64,000 nt of DNA from DUML01 sp050949905 (lineage in GTDB: Bacteria; Bacillota; Desulfitobacteriia; Desulfitobacteriales; Syntrophobotulaceae), in contig JBMNGP010000005.1 in NCBI GenBank assembly GCA_050949905.1, positions 310,001-374,000 of the forward strand, written 5' to 3'. Shown here piece by piece: positions 8,854-17,819 of the stretch (position 1 is its first letter; every line of letters begins with the position of its first letter). The notes beneath the pieces were generated by a model. It saw only the letters and a list, made by a program, of their open reading frames with translations. It did no database searches and had not been told where the DNA came from. The translations under genes and the position numbers were made by a program.

Positions 8854-10653
8854 TTGTCCGAAGTTTTACGAACCAGGGAGGAAATTCCCCAAGAACATAA
8901 ATGGAATTTGGAGCAAATTTTTGCCACTAATGAAGATTGGGAAAAGTTGCTGAAAGAAACCGAGCAAATGCTAGGCGAGAAAGACAAATATCAAGGAAAA
9001 TTGGGCGAAAGTGCCGATATTTTTGTGGAATGCCTGGAGTGGGCGGATAAATTAAGCCTCTACCTTGGTGAACTATATACTTATGCCCGGATGCGCAGGG
9101 ATGAGGATAACAGAATAGCTTTGTACCAGGGGATGACGGACCGGGCAAGCATGCTTTCGGTGCAAGCCGGAAGTGCCTTGTCTTTTATTGTCCCGGAGAT
9201 TCTTAGTATTCCAACCGACCGTTTTGAGGAGATCCGCAAAGATCCCAGAATGAATATTTACGATCACTATCTGGAAAATATTATAAGGCAAAAAGAGCAT
9301 GTTCTGTCTCCCGCAGAAGAAAAACTTTTGGCTGAAGCCGGTGAACTGGCTGCTGCCCCCAGTACAATCTTCAGCATGGCTAATGATGCTGATCTCAAGA
9401 TAGGGCCGATCAAGGATGAAGAGGGCAGGGAGGTCGAGCTGACCAAAGGTAATTATATTAAGTTCTTGGAAAGCAAAGATCGCCGGGTTAGGCAAGATGC
9501 TTTTAAAACTCTCTATGGGGCTTATGGGAAACTCATCAATTCCTGGGCAGCCATGCTTAATTCCAGTGTCAAAGCAGATGTTTTCTTTGCCAGAGCAAGG
9601 CGTTACAATTCAGCTATCGAAGGTGCCTTGGATGACGATAAAGTGCCTTTGACGGTTTATGACTCCCTAATCCAAACAGTGCATGACTATTTGCCGCAGT
9701 TTCAGCGGTATCTCCGCCTGCGCAAGCAAGTTCTCGGGCTGGAGGAACTGCATATGTATGACCTTTACACTCCTTTGGTTCCGGAAATGGATGCCCATAT
9801 TCCTTACGAAGAAGCCAAGGCTACGGTGAGAAAAGGGCTGGAACCTTTAGGGGAAGAATATCTAAAAGTTTTGGATGAAGGCTATAATTCCGGGTGGATC
9901 GATATCTACGAGAATGTAGGCAAGACCAGTGGTGCTTATTCCTGGGGAACCTACCTTTCCCACCCTTATGTTTTATTGAACCACCAAGATAACTTGAATT
10001 CACTCTTTACTTTAGCCCATGAAATGGGTCATGCCCTCCACAGCTATTTTTCCAACAAGAAGCAAATCCATCTTTATGCCGGATACAAGATTTTTGTTGC
10101 TGAAGTAGCTTCTACCCTCAATGAATCCCTGGTTATGAGGCATTTGATCGAAACAACTACGGATAAGAAAATGAAAGGCTACCTTTTAAATCATTATTTG
10201 GAACAATTCAGAGGCACTCTCTTCAGACAGACCATGTTTGCGGAATTCGAGAAGAAGATTCATGCGGCAGTAGAAAATAATGAACCTTTGACAGCAGAAA
10301 ACTTATCAAAAATTTACCGGGAATTAAACCTGCAGTATTTTGGAACGGATATAGTTGTGGATGAAGAGATTGATATAGAATGGGCTCGTATTCCTCATTT
10401 CTATAATGCTTTCTATGTCTATAAGTATGCGACCGGCTTCTCGGCAGCAACGGCGCTGGCCCAGAAAATACTGAAAGAAGGGGAAGTAGCCGTAAATAGA
10501 TACTTGGAGTTTTTAGGAAGCGGCGGTTCTGATTATCCGATTAACCTATTGCGCCGAGCGGGAGTTGATATGGAAAAACCGGAACCGGTCGAGCAAGCCT
10601 TGCGGGTCTTTACGGAACTGCTGGGCGAATTGGAGAACTTGTTAAGAGAATAA
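8854..10653 (+). CDS. pepF: Oligoendopeptidase F (M3 metallopeptidase)
   Basis: 599 aa, close to the usual 600. A cytoplasmic zinc metallopeptidase that cleaves short peptides of roughly 7-17 residues. The zinc motif HEMGHALH is at about residues 388-395, and the third ligand is expected in the helix VAEVASTLNES. The N-terminal helical domain (EIPQEHKWNLEQIF) is typical of PepF. The TTG at 8854 was chosen because GGAGGG (8841-8846) lies 7 bases upstream; the in-frame extension to 8809 overlaps a TATAAT-like promoter element at 8812. Confidence 0.95.
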   Translation: MSEVLRTREEIPQEHKWNLEQIFATNEDWEKLLKETEQMLGEKDKYQGKLGESADIFVECLEWADKLSLYLGELYTYARMRRDEDNRIALYQGMTDRASMLSVQAGSALSFIVPEILSIPTDRFEEIRKDPRMNIYDHYLENIIRQKEHVLSPAEEKLLAEAGELAAAPSTIFSMANDADLKIGPIKDEEGREVELTKGNYIKFLESKDRRVRQDAFKTLYGAYGKLINSWAAMLNSSVKADVFFARARRYNSAIEGALDDDKVPLTVYDSLIQTVHDYLPQFQRYLRLRKQVLGLEELHMYDLYTPLVPEMDAHIPYEEAKATVRKGLEPLGEEYLKVLDEGYNSGWIDIYENVGKTSGAYSWGTYLSHPYVLLNHQDNLNSLFTLAHEMGHALHSYFSNKKQIHLYAGYKIFVAEVASTLNESLVMRHLIETTTDKKMKGYLLNHYLEQFRGTLFRQTMFAEFEKKIHAAVENNEPLTAENLSKIYRELNLQYFGTDIVVDEEIDIEWARIPHFYNAFYVYKYATGFSAATALAQKILKEGEVAVNRYLEFLGSGGSDYPINLLRRAGVDMEKPEPVEQALRVFTELLGELENLLRE

Positions 10654-10774
10654 ATCTCCGGCTAGAAGAATATCTAAGGTTATTTGCGCAATCAGCATTT
10701 TATTGTTAGTATAAATAAGAAAAAATAAAAAGATCTTAGAAGCTAATATAAATAGCTAAATGGAGGTAACAAGA

Positions 10775-11614
10775 GTGGCTAATTCATGTAGCGGTTGTTC
10801 ATCGGCTTCCAGCTGTTCCGGAAGTTGTCCATCCCAACCGGAACTAACTGAAGCCCAAAAAGTCAGCAATGTTAAAAATGTTATTGCTGTAATGAGTGGC
10901 AAAGGTGGAGTAGGCAAATCATCTGTTACAGGTATGCTCGCCGTTAGTCTTAACAGGCAGGGTTTCAAGGTCGGGATACTCGATGCGGATGTCACCGGTC
11001 CTAGCATTCCCAAAATATTTGGGATAACTGCCAAGGCAGATGCCAATGAAAAGGGGATAATACCCGCTGTCTCGTCTCAAGGCATTAAGCTGATTTCCCT
11101 CAATTTGATGATCGCCAATGAGGATGATCCGGTCGTTTGGCGGGGGCCAATAATTTCTCAGTTGGTAAAGCAATTCTGGACAGATGTCATTTGGGGAGAA
11201 TTGGACTATTTATTAATTGATTTGCCTCCGGGGACAGGGGATGTTCCGATATCCGTCTTCCAGTCCATTCCGGTTGACGGGGTTGTTATTGTGACCAGCC
11301 CCCAACAACTGGCTAACATGGTAGTAAGAAAAGCTATTAAGATGGCTGCTATGTATCAAGCCAATTTCTATGGGCTGATAGAAAACATGGCTTATGTCCA
11401 GTGCCCCGATTGTCAAAAGCGCATCGAGATATTTGGCAAACCTGCCGGGGAAAGAGAAGCTGCCTACAATGAAATACCTTATTTAGGTGAATTGCCGATC
11501 GATCCCCAGCTTACGGAGCTTTCCGATGCCGGCCGGATTGAAGAATATAGTTCAGAAAAGTTTAATGCGATAGCCCAAAAGCTTATTGCTCGCAGCAAGG
11601 AAAAGGCAATTTAA
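10775..11614 (+). CDS. Mrp/NBP35-type Fe-S cluster carrier P-loop ATPase
   Basis: 279 aa. The short N-terminal tail is rich in cysteines (CSGCSSASSCSGSC), resembling the NBP35-type Fe-S site. A deviant Walker A (SGKGGVGKSS) and Walker B region (YLLIDLPPGTGD) define the Mrp/MinD-like ATPase core. A CxxC near residue 212 (CPDCQK) is the usual cluster-bridging pair for a dimer. The expected role is carrying or delivering 4Fe-4S clusters to apo-proteins. The GTG at 10775 was chosen because GGAGGT lies 7 bases upstream; the in-frame ATG at 10760 precedes that site. It is followed 11 bp later by ahcY. Confidence 0.88.
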   Translation: MANSCSGCSSASSCSGSCPSQPELTEAQKVSNVKNVIAVMSGKGGVGKSSVTGMLAVSLNRQGFKVGILDADVTGPSIPKIFGITAKADANEKGIIPAVSSQGIKLISLNLMIANEDDPVVWRGPIISQLVKQFWTDVIWGELDYLLIDLPPGTGDVPISVFQSIPVDGVVIVTSPQQLANMVVRKAIKMAAMYQANFYGLIENMAYVQCPDCQKRIEIFGKPAGEREAAYNEIPYLGELPIDPQLTELSDAGRIEEYSSEKFNAIAQKLIARSKEKAI

Positions 11615-11625
11615 GAGGTGTTTTC

Positions 11626-12894
11626 ATGATAGCTAAGAAAAAAAGCCAAGAGGAATCCACTATTAGGGACCTTACCCTCGCCCCTGCCGGCCAGCGAAAA
11701 ATTGACTGGGTAAAAGCACACATGCCGGTTTTAACTGCTTTGCATAACCAATTCAGCCGGGAACAGCCTTTTTGCGGTAAGAAAATCTTAATGTGCCTTC
11801 ACTTGGAAGCTAAAACAGCTTACCTGGCTTTAACTGTCCAAGCCGGCGGGGGAGAAGTCGCGGTTGTAGCGAGTAATCCCTTGTCTACCCAGGATGATGT
11901 GGTGGCTGCTCTGGTAGAAAACGGCGTCAGAGCCCATGCCTGGTACGGTGCCACTGACCGGGAATATCTGGAGCATATTCATAAGGGGCTTAATTTTGAG
12001 CCTGATTATATCATCGATGACGGTGGGGATTTAGTCACCACTATTCATAGTAAGCGCCGGGAATTGCTGGGCAAAGTTAAAGGCGGAGCGGAGGAAACCA
12101 CAACGGGAATCCTCAGGTTAAAAGCAATGGACAGGGACGGACGCCTGGAGTTTCCCATGATTTCCGTGAATGATGCCCGCAGCAAATACCTCTTTGATAA
12201 TCGTTACGGTACAGGACAATCGGTTTGGGATGCCATTTTACGAACTACTAACCTGGTGGTAGCAGGTAAGACTGTCTGTATTGTCGGCTACGGCTGGTGT
12301 GGTAAAGGAGTGGCTTTAAGGGCAAGAGGGCTTGGAGCTAAAGTAATTGTCACAGAAATTGACCCTATTAAAGCTATCGAGGCCTGGATGGACGGCCATG
12401 AAGTGATGCCCATGCAGCAGGCTGCCTCAGTGGCTGATTATTTTATTACTGTAACAGGCAATAAAAACGTTATTATCAAAGAACACTTTGCCATGATGAA
12501 AGATGGGGCAATTCTGGCTAATGCCGGGCATTTTGATGTGGAAATCAGCAAGCCGGATTTACGAGAGTTGGCCGTTTCTCAAAGTGTTGTCCGCCCCAAT
12601 ATTGAGGAATATGTTCTAAAGAGCGGCCAAAGAGTTTATTTGCTAGCCGAGGGCAGGCTCGTGAATCTTGCCGCCGGAGACGGACACCCAGCCGAGGTAA
12701 TGGATATGTCTTTTGCCTTGCAGGCTTTGGCTTTAGTATATTTGGTTAAAGATACCAACTTGCAACCGCATGTTCATAATGTCCCGGAAGAAATTGATAA
12801 TAGGGTTGCGCTGATGAAGCTTCAATCTCTTGGCGTGAATATTGATAGCTTAACCCCGGAACAAAAACAGTATCTTGCTGCTTGGCAGGATTAA
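11626..12894 (+). CDS. ahcY: Adenosylhomocysteinase
   Basis: 422 aa. It hydrolyses S-adenosylhomocysteine to adenosine and homocysteine using bound NAD, clearing the product inhibitor of methyltransferases. Substrate-site residues lie in HLEAKTA, EETTTGILRL and SVNDARSKYLFDNRYGTG. The NAD-binding Rossmann motif GYGWCGKG is at about residues 223-230 and is followed by the acidic end VTEIDP. The length matches the shorter bacterial/archaeal form. It is 11 bp downstream of the Mrp-type gene with an AGAGGTG ribosome site, so the two are probably co-transcribed. Confidence 0.95.
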   Translation: MIAKKKSQEESTIRDLTLAPAGQRKIDWVKAHMPVLTALHNQFSREQPFCGKKILMCLHLEAKTAYLALTVQAGGGEVAVVASNPLSTQDDVVAALVENGVRAHAWYGATDREYLEHIHKGLNFEPDYIIDDGGDLVTTIHSKRRELLGKVKGGAEETTTGILRLKAMDRDGRLEFPMISVNDARSKYLFDNRYGTGQSVWDAILRTTNLVVAGKTVCIVGYGWCGKGVALRARGLGAKVIVTEIDPIKAIEAWMDGHEVMPMQQAASVADYFITVTGNKNVIIKEHFAMMKDGAILANAGHFDVEISKPDLRELAVSQSVVRPNIEEYVLKSGQRVYLLAEGRLVNLAAGDGHPAEVMDMSFALQALALVYLVKDTNLQPHVHNVPEEIDNRVALMKLQSLGVNIDSLTPEQKQYLAAWQD

Positions 12895-13107
12895 TTAAGT
12901 AAATTTCGGACTAATAACTATGATTAGAAATCTTTGAGAGAGGTCAATTAAGCCCGAATTTGCCTGCAACTAAGCAAATTTTAAGGTTTTAGCTATTGGA
13001 TAGAGGTTATTAGAGCTTATGCTAATTAAGGATAGCAGGTTTGCCTTTTGCAAATAAGAAGAGTTATGTATAAAATAAGAACATAACTAATAGACATTAA
13101 ATAAAGT

Positions 13108-13113
13108 TATAAT
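13108..13113 (+). promoter_or_regulatory. Putative -10 element for the large RNA
   Basis: A perfect TATAAT lies about 35 bp before the first closing stem of the RNA. The nearest -35-like hexamer, TAGACA at 13091-13096, is only 11 bp away, so the -35 is not convincing. A small hairpin (TGTTTCAG/CTGAAAACA, 13117-13136) follows. Confidence 0.4.
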
Positions 13114-13146
13114 ATTGTTTCAGTTATCTGAAAACAGTACAAAGTT

Positions 13147-13718
13147 TTGGACTAGGGGACGCTATTCTAGTGCACAAAACGGTTGTTCGAGGGCGGGCCT
13201 AAGAATCCGCTAAGGGCACACCAATGAAGTTCCTGGTGGTGGCTTGAGACGCCCAGTTTTGGGCTGCTGCTGGGAGTTAAGGACTTAGGGGGATCTACAA
13301 TGGCATGTGGGCGCTACCCTTTGTCCGTGGAGGCCTAGGTTCGTGGCTATAACACAATAACGCTACGGCTTAGGGATGAACCTGCATTAGGAAGGAACTT
13401 AGTGCAGCGTAGCCTGCCTTGAGGTGGGGAAGTTGGGAAGGCGTGAGATGGTCTGCTGGTGTTGGCAAACAGCAGCAGACCTGCCGGAAATTCTTTTCTG
13501 CAAAAGAGGCTAGGACATCCGGGAGTGTGAAGGAAAACTTCTAGAGCGTTTTATCAAAAAGGATTGAAGTGCGGACTAAGTGGCGATCAAGTTCTGACGG
13601 CGGTGACGTCTCAGACCGAGAATAAGGGGAAACCGCCCTGGAAGGAAACTAAAGGGATCTCGGTGGGAAAACCTACTTGACCTAAGCCGCAACATTTACT
13701 TTTTGATATCCTAAGGTC
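13147..13718 (+). ncRNA. Large structured non-coding RNA, OLE-like candidate
   Basis: About 570 nt in a 1-kb gap with no sustained open frame, and GC- and G-rich against AT-rich flanks. The ends pair: GGAC-TAGG at 13149-13156 with CCTA-(AG)-GTCC near 13707-13716. An internal long hairpin is GGTCTGCTG (13450-13458) with CAGCAGACC (13473-13481). Many short purine-rich GGAAA-type loops and joining segments are visible. An intrinsic terminator follows directly. It lacks the signatures of RNase P RNA, tmRNA, 6S, SRP RNA or a group II intron domain V. Size, host group and an ornate multi-stem layout fit the OLE (ornate, large, extremophilic) class; that assignment comes from memory of the family, not a model search. 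Neighbours are ahcY upstream and bactofilin (opposite strand) downstream. No OLE-associated membrane protein gene is in the window. Confidence 0.7.
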
Positions 13719-13723
13719 CACTG

Positions 13724-13747
13724 CCTCTCAATAGGAGAGGTTTTTTT
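13724..13747 (+). terminator. Intrinsic terminator of the large RNA
   Basis: CCTCTC-AATAG-GAGAGG followed by seven T residues, directly after the closing stem of the RNA. Confidence 0.85.
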
Positions 13748-13783
13748 ATTTATCAGAATGAATTTCCGGTAAAAATCCAAAAC

Positions 13784-13806
13784 AAAAAATGGCAGATATC
13801 TCTGCC
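13784..13806 (-). terminator. Intrinsic terminator of the M23-bactofilin operon
   Basis: Read on the minus strand, GGCAGA-GATA-TCTGCC (13806-13791) is followed by ATTTTTTG. It lies about 90 bp past the bactofilin stop. Confidence 0.75.
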
Positions 13807-13895
13807 TTTCCTGTCTTCATTTTGTCCCAGCCTTAATGGCTAAGCTTTTAATTATTGAAAAGATTATTTTATCTCAAACAGTAAGTATTCTGGCT

Positions 13896-14333
13896 TTAAG
13901 CTTTGGCATTTTTATTCTCTTTTTCCGAGTTTAAAGCAGCTTTGGGGGCTTCGGCGGCAACAGCTTCTTCATAAGTACTTGTGCCAATAAAGCGGGCACC
14001 CTGATCAATTTTCAGCTGTCTGGTATTGATGTCACCATAGAGGCGGGCTGTGGAGCTTAATTCCAAGAGGTCTTTGGCCTTGATATTGCCTCTGACTTCA
14101 CCGGCTAAACTGATGGTTTGGGCTTCGATGTTTGCTTTCAATACGGCATTTTGCCCAATTGCTAAATCACCGGCGACGCTGACAGTACCTTCAATTTTGC
14201 CTTCGATACGCACATTGCCTTTGGACACAAAGGATCCTTTAACTTCGCAGTCCTCAGCTAGAAAGGTAACATTGGTACTAGAGCTGGCGATCTTTACTGT
14301 CGGTTTAACATCATTTTCTTTTCTTCCAAACAT
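13896..14333 (-). CDS. Bactofilin (polymer-forming cytoskeletal protein)
   Basis: 145 aa. The central region (residues 20-115) shows the bactofilin beta-helix pattern of short repeats with glycine turns: FLAEDCEVKGSFVSKGNVRIEGKIEG, VSVAGDLAIGQNAVL and ISLAGEVRGNIKAKDLLELS. Flanking tails are short and charged. Bactofilins form nucleotide-independent filaments that localise cell-wall enzymes. The gene starts 4 bp after the stop of an M23 endopeptidase, the classic partner pairing, so a shared role in cell-wall shaping is likely. ATG 14333 has an AGGAG site 9-10 bases upstream, overlapping the end of the M23 gene. Confidence 0.9.
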   Translation of the reverse strand: MFGRKENDVKPTVKIASSSTNVTFLAEDCEVKGSFVSKGNVRIEGKIEGTVSVAGDLAIGQNAVLKANIEAQTISLAGEVRGNIKAKDLLELSSTARLYGDINTRQLKIDQGARFIGTSTYEEAVAAEAPKAALNSEKENKNAKA

Positions 14334-14337
14334 TTTT

Positions 14338-15234
14338 TCACTGCTCCTTGCTATATGTTGTAAAAACTAAGGGATCGACTAATTGACCGTTGACATAAGC
14401 AGTATAATGCACATGACTGCCTGTGCTTCTGCCGCTATTGCCGCTGTAGGCGATGATTTCCCCCTTTTTAACTGTATCACCAACGCTTACTGTCAATTTA
14501 GAATTATGAGCACAGAAAGTAACAACTCCAAAGCCGTGATTGATTTGAACTCTGCGACCCCAATAGCCATCCCAGCCGGCAAAAGTAACGGTTCCGTCAG
14601 CAACGGCTAAGACAGGAGTTCCATAAGAACAAGCTATATCAATTCCATTATGGAATTCTCTTGTCCAACGGCCAAAGGGATTACGACGGTAGCCAAAGGG
14701 TGAAGAAATTGAACCGTTAACCGGAAGAATACTGGGAGTACGGTTTAATTTATCCTCATACGCTACAGAAGCATCATAGTATTCTTCAATGATTTGCTTG
14801 TGATTATCAACTAAGGCTGCAGCTTGATCAAGGCTTTGCGGTGGTTGAAAGGATTGAAGAGAAAAATTTCCCCTGCTGACTTCAGTATTACTGTCTTGGG
14901 TATCCAGCTTTAAGATGTCTTCGATTTTTTTCTCCAAGGAGGCAATCGCGAGCAGGTTATCGTTAATCGCTAAGGATTTTTCGTGCAAGCGGGCAATCTC
15001 CAAGTTCTTGGCCTGTAACTCCATTTCCAGGGTGTCAACATACGCAAATTTTTGGCTGTATTCTTTTATGTATTTAGACTGATACACATCATGGATAAAC
15101 AAACCGGAGAAAAAAAGTCCAAAAGCTGCTGAGCTGACAATGATTATCTTTTTGGCTTTGATGGAAAAATGGATTTGCCGAGGGGCCTTGTCATGTTCAG
15201 GGGGGATGATTATAATCGAATATTTGCGTTTCAA
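14338..15234 (-). CDS. M23-family cell-wall endopeptidase, membrane-anchored
   Basis: 298 aa. One N-terminal membrane segment (IIIVSSAAFGLFFSGLFI, about residues 29-46) is followed by a coiled coil (about 60-115) and a C-terminal LytM/M23 domain (about 170-290). Zinc-ligand motifs are present: HNGID, then GSHVHYTAYVNG, with HGFGVVTFCAHNS between. The domain should cut peptide cross-bridges of peptidoglycan outside the membrane, with the coiled coil as spacer or regulator. The TTG start at 15234 is supported by CAGGAGTGA 5-6 bases upstream. It precedes bactofilin in the same operon, and a promoter-like pair lies about 100 bp upstream. Confidence 0.92.
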   Translation of the reverse strand: MKRKYSIIIIPPEHDKAPRQIHFSIKAKKIIIVSSAAFGLFFSGLFIHDVYQSKYIKEYSQKFAYVDTLEMELQAKNLEIARLHEKSLAINDNLLAIASLEKKIEDILKLDTQDSNTEVSRGNFSLQSFQPPQSLDQAAALVDNHKQIIEEYYDASVAYEDKLNRTPSILPVNGSISSPFGYRRNPFGRWTREFHNGIDIACSYGTPVLAVADGTVTFAGWDGYWGRRVQINHGFGVVTFCAHNSKLTVSVGDTVKKGEIIAYSGNSGRSTGSHVHYTAYVNGQLVDPLVFTTYSKEQ

Positions 15235-15327
15235 AGTATCACTCCTGAAAACATCGTCATAATAAAAAAAGCTGAGACTGGTTGCAACAAGTTCACCAAA
15301 AAAATGTTACGACATATCCATTTTTAG

Positions 15328-15355
15328 GATATACCAACTTTTGTCCTATTGTCAA
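15328..15355 (-). promoter_or_regulatory. Promoter of the M23-bactofilin operon
   Basis: On the minus strand, a perfect TTGACA (15355-15350) is followed after 16 bp by TATATC (15333-15328), about 95 bp before the TTG start. Confidence 0.6.
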
Positions 15356-15392
15356 TAACAAGAATTTACAAATCAGACGACAAATCTTTTAA

Positions 15393-17153
15393 TTATTTGT
15401 TTTTCTGAAAGTAATTATAGACCTCTGCGGCAGTATTGCTGGGCAGGCCGGCCTGGATTAATTCCTCAGGGGATGCGCCTTTAATGTGATCCAGGGACTT
15501 AAAAACACGCAGCAGCAGCCTTTTGCGTTTGGCGCCAATTCCGGGGATATTGTCTAACTCCGAAGCGGTCATATTTTTTTGTCTTTGCTGGCGGTGAAAA
15601 GTGATAGCAAAACGATGCACTTCTTCTTGAACTTGTTGAATTAAGCGGAATACCTCGGGTTTGGAGGTTAAATCTATTTCTTGTCCTCTGCTGTTTAGTA
15701 AGCCGCGGGTTTCATGGCGTTCATCTTTAACCATCCCGGCTACAGGCAGCCGGATCTGTAATTCCTGAAGGGCTTCCAGGGCAGCTCTAACATGCCCCTT
15801 ACCACCATCTACCAGGATCAGATCGGGGAGAGGTTGATCCTCTTTTAGTAAACGGGCATAACGACGGGAAATAACATGTTTAAGATATGCAGTATCATCA
15901 TTATTATTCTCCAGAGGTTCGATATTGAATTTGCGGTAATTGGCTCGGGATGGCCGACCTCCTCGGAATTGAATCATTCCGCCGACGATGTTGGTTCCCG
16001 CCAGGCTGGAAATATCAAAAGCCTCAATAACTTGAGCCTTTGTGATGTGCAGGACTTCAGCCAGTCCTACTAAAGTCCTATTTATTTCTTCGGTTTTTTC
16101 TTTTTCCAGTTTAATTTTTTCTTCCAGGACGGTTTGGGCGTTAGTTTGGGCTAGATTAATCAATTCTCGGTTTTTACCCCTTTTAGGGATGGACAGAGGA
16201 AGAATATCCAGAACGGAAGTAGAATTAAGTTCCGGGACGCATATTTCTTCCGGGATAGCGGCCTTTTCGGAATAATACTGGACAAGGAAAGTTATAAAGG
16301 TGTCCTCCGGTTCGGCATAATAAGGAAAGATAAAGCCGTCTCGGGTAATAAGCTTGCCTTGCCGGAAACAAAAAACCTGAATGCTGATTAATTCCTCATT
16401 GGTATGATAAGCTACAATATCTCTATTTTTAAAGTCATTTAGGGTGATATTTTGCTTTTCACTGATTTTTTGCAGATCGGCTATTAAATCCCGGTATTCA
16501 CGGGCAGCTTCAAACTGCAATGCTTCAGCTGCCGCTTTCATTTTTTCTTCTAACCAACTTATAATGCTTTTCTGATTGCCCCGTAAGTATTGATTAGCCT
16601 TATCCAGGATTTCTGCGTATTCCTCTGGGGCTACATCTTTATGACAAGGCCCTAAACATTGTGCTAAATGATAATAGAGGCAGGGTTTGGCAGGAATTTG
16701 GTTGCACTTGCGCAAAGGAAGGAGGCGGTTAAGCAGGCGGGCTGTTTCTCTGGCGGCGGTGGCATTGGGATAGGGGCCGTAGTACTTGCCTTTTTTTTTC
16801 TGAACTTGGCGGGTAACCAGAATACGCGGATGTTTTTCCGAAGTAAGCACAATATAAGGGTAAGATTTATCATCCCTCAGCATAATATTATACTGGGGGT
16901 TGTACTTTTTAATCAGATTACATTCCAAAAGGAGGGCTTCAACCTCAGAAGAAGTCACGATATATTCAAAGTCTCTTATTTCACTAACTAACTTTTGGGT
17001 TTTTTGATCATGAGAACCGGAAAAATAGGAACGAACCCTATTTTTTAAAACCTTGGCTTTACCTACATAAATAATTTTACCGGCAGCATTTTTCATAAGG
17101 TAAACTCCGGGTTTGTCAGGGAGTAGACTAAGTTTTTTGCGCAGCAGATCCAT
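15393..17153 (-). CDS. uvrC: UvrABC excinuclease subunit C
   Basis: 586 aa, normal length. It makes both incisions in nucleotide excision repair. The GIY-YIG nuclease is at residues 12-95 (PGVYLMKNAAGKIIYVGKAKVLKNR, read as two motifs). A UVR motif that contacts UvrB lies at about 200-235 (LQFEAAREYRDLI). The RNase H-like C-terminal nuclease is at about 370-520 (DISSLAGTNIVGGMIQF, LILVDGGKGH), followed by a helix-hairpin-helix tail (LDNIPGIGAKRKRLLLRVF). ATG 17153 has GGAGAGGTGA upstream. uvrA and uvrB are not in the window. Confidence 0.97.
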   Translation of the reverse strand: MDLLRKKLSLLPDKPGVYLMKNAAGKIIYVGKAKVLKNRVRSYFSGSHDQKTQKLVSEIRDFEYIVTSSEVEALLLECNLIKKYNPQYNIMLRDDKSYPYIVLTSEKHPRILVTRQVQKKKGKYYGPYPNATAARETARLLNRLLPLRKCNQIPAKPCLYYHLAQCLGPCHKDVAPEEYAEILDKANQYLRGNQKSIISWLEEKMKAAAEALQFEAAREYRDLIADLQKISEKQNITLNDFKNRDIVAYHTNEELISIQVFCFRQGKLITRDGFIFPYYAEPEDTFITFLVQYYSEKAAIPEEICVPELNSTSVLDILPLSIPKRGKNRELINLAQTNAQTVLEEKIKLEKEKTEEINRTLVGLAEVLHITKAQVIEAFDISSLAGTNIVGGMIQFRGGRPSRANYRKFNIEPLENNNDDTAYLKHVISRRYARLLKEDQPLPDLILVDGGKGHVRAALEALQELQIRLPVAGMVKDERHETRGLLNSRGQEIDLTSKPEVFRLIQQVQEEVHRFAITFHRQQRQKNMTASELDNIPGIGAKRKRLLLRVFKSLDHIKGASPEELIQAGLPSNTAAEVYNYFQKNK

Positions 17154-17254
17154 CCGTTAAGTCACCTCTCCTAAATTTTAGGGGGAAACCTCGAAAGTTG
17201 CAAGCTGACTCATATTTTTAAAGATTCTCACGTATATTTGCAGGGGGTGATACT

Positions 17255-17755
17255 ATGCGGAGCACCTGGGGACGTCCTCCCAAAAATGATATCTGGAGTG
17301 ATATCCAAGCCCTGGCTATCTGGATTTTTATAGTTGGGGTTGTCGGCTATTTGTTATTTCCTGATTTTTTTCATAATGTCTATAACCATCTTGCCGCTCC
17401 GGCCGAAACCGAGGAACTCGGTGAAATCACCTTACCTACTACCAAGCTCGACGGCGATGATTATAGTAATTTTAACCTGCCAAGTGTTTATGATTCTCTC
17501 TACAGCGGAGACAGCGAAATTTCTGATGGGTATTGGGCCATCTTTGTAGCCGATAACCAGTTTAAGCAATTATCGCTGACAGCGGAAAGCTATGCCTTTA
17601 TCTTGCGTTTAATAGACGGCGATAGAAAGGCAGAAGTGAAAAATACCTTGCTCTTGGCGGCTAACGGGCAAATTCATAAATATCAGGTCAGTGATGAAGT
17701 TTATGAGATCATTTTTAATTTAAGCGCCATAAATAATCGTTCCGGTAAGATATAA
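17255..17755 (+). CDS. Hypothetical protein with one membrane segment
   Basis: 166 aa, not recognised. One strong transmembrane segment at residues 17-36 (IQALAIWIFIVGVVGYLLFP) follows a short basic N-terminus, predicting an N-in/C-out topology. The rest is soluble and acidic, with no cysteines and no repeats. ATG 17255 has GGGGGTGA about 6 bases upstream. It is divergent from uvrC across about 100 bp and convergent with the small transporter gene. Confidence 0.65.
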   Translation: MRSTWGRPPKNDIWSDIQALAIWIFIVGVVGYLLFPDFFHNVYNHLAAPAETEELGEITLPTTKLDGDDYSNFNLPSVYDSLYSGDSEISDGYWAIFVADNQFKQLSLTAESYAFILRLIDGDRKAEVKNTLLLAANGQIHKYQVSDEVYEIIFNLSAINNRSGKI

Positions 17756-17819
17756 ACCTAAAGCAACGTTACTTGGCCAACATTAAAATATATGGTTAAT
17801 TAGGCGGAAACATGTTAAT

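Noticed and set aside
13147..13718. Large RNA as RNase P RNA, tmRNA or group II intron
   Set aside because: No RNase P universal core, no tmRNA 5' GGGG..GGATTCGAC-type end or CCA 3' end, and no domain V hairpin were found.
13147..13718. Protein-coding gene in the 1-kb gap
   Set aside because: No frame of useful length, no ribosome site, and high G/hairpin content; an RNA is a better reading.
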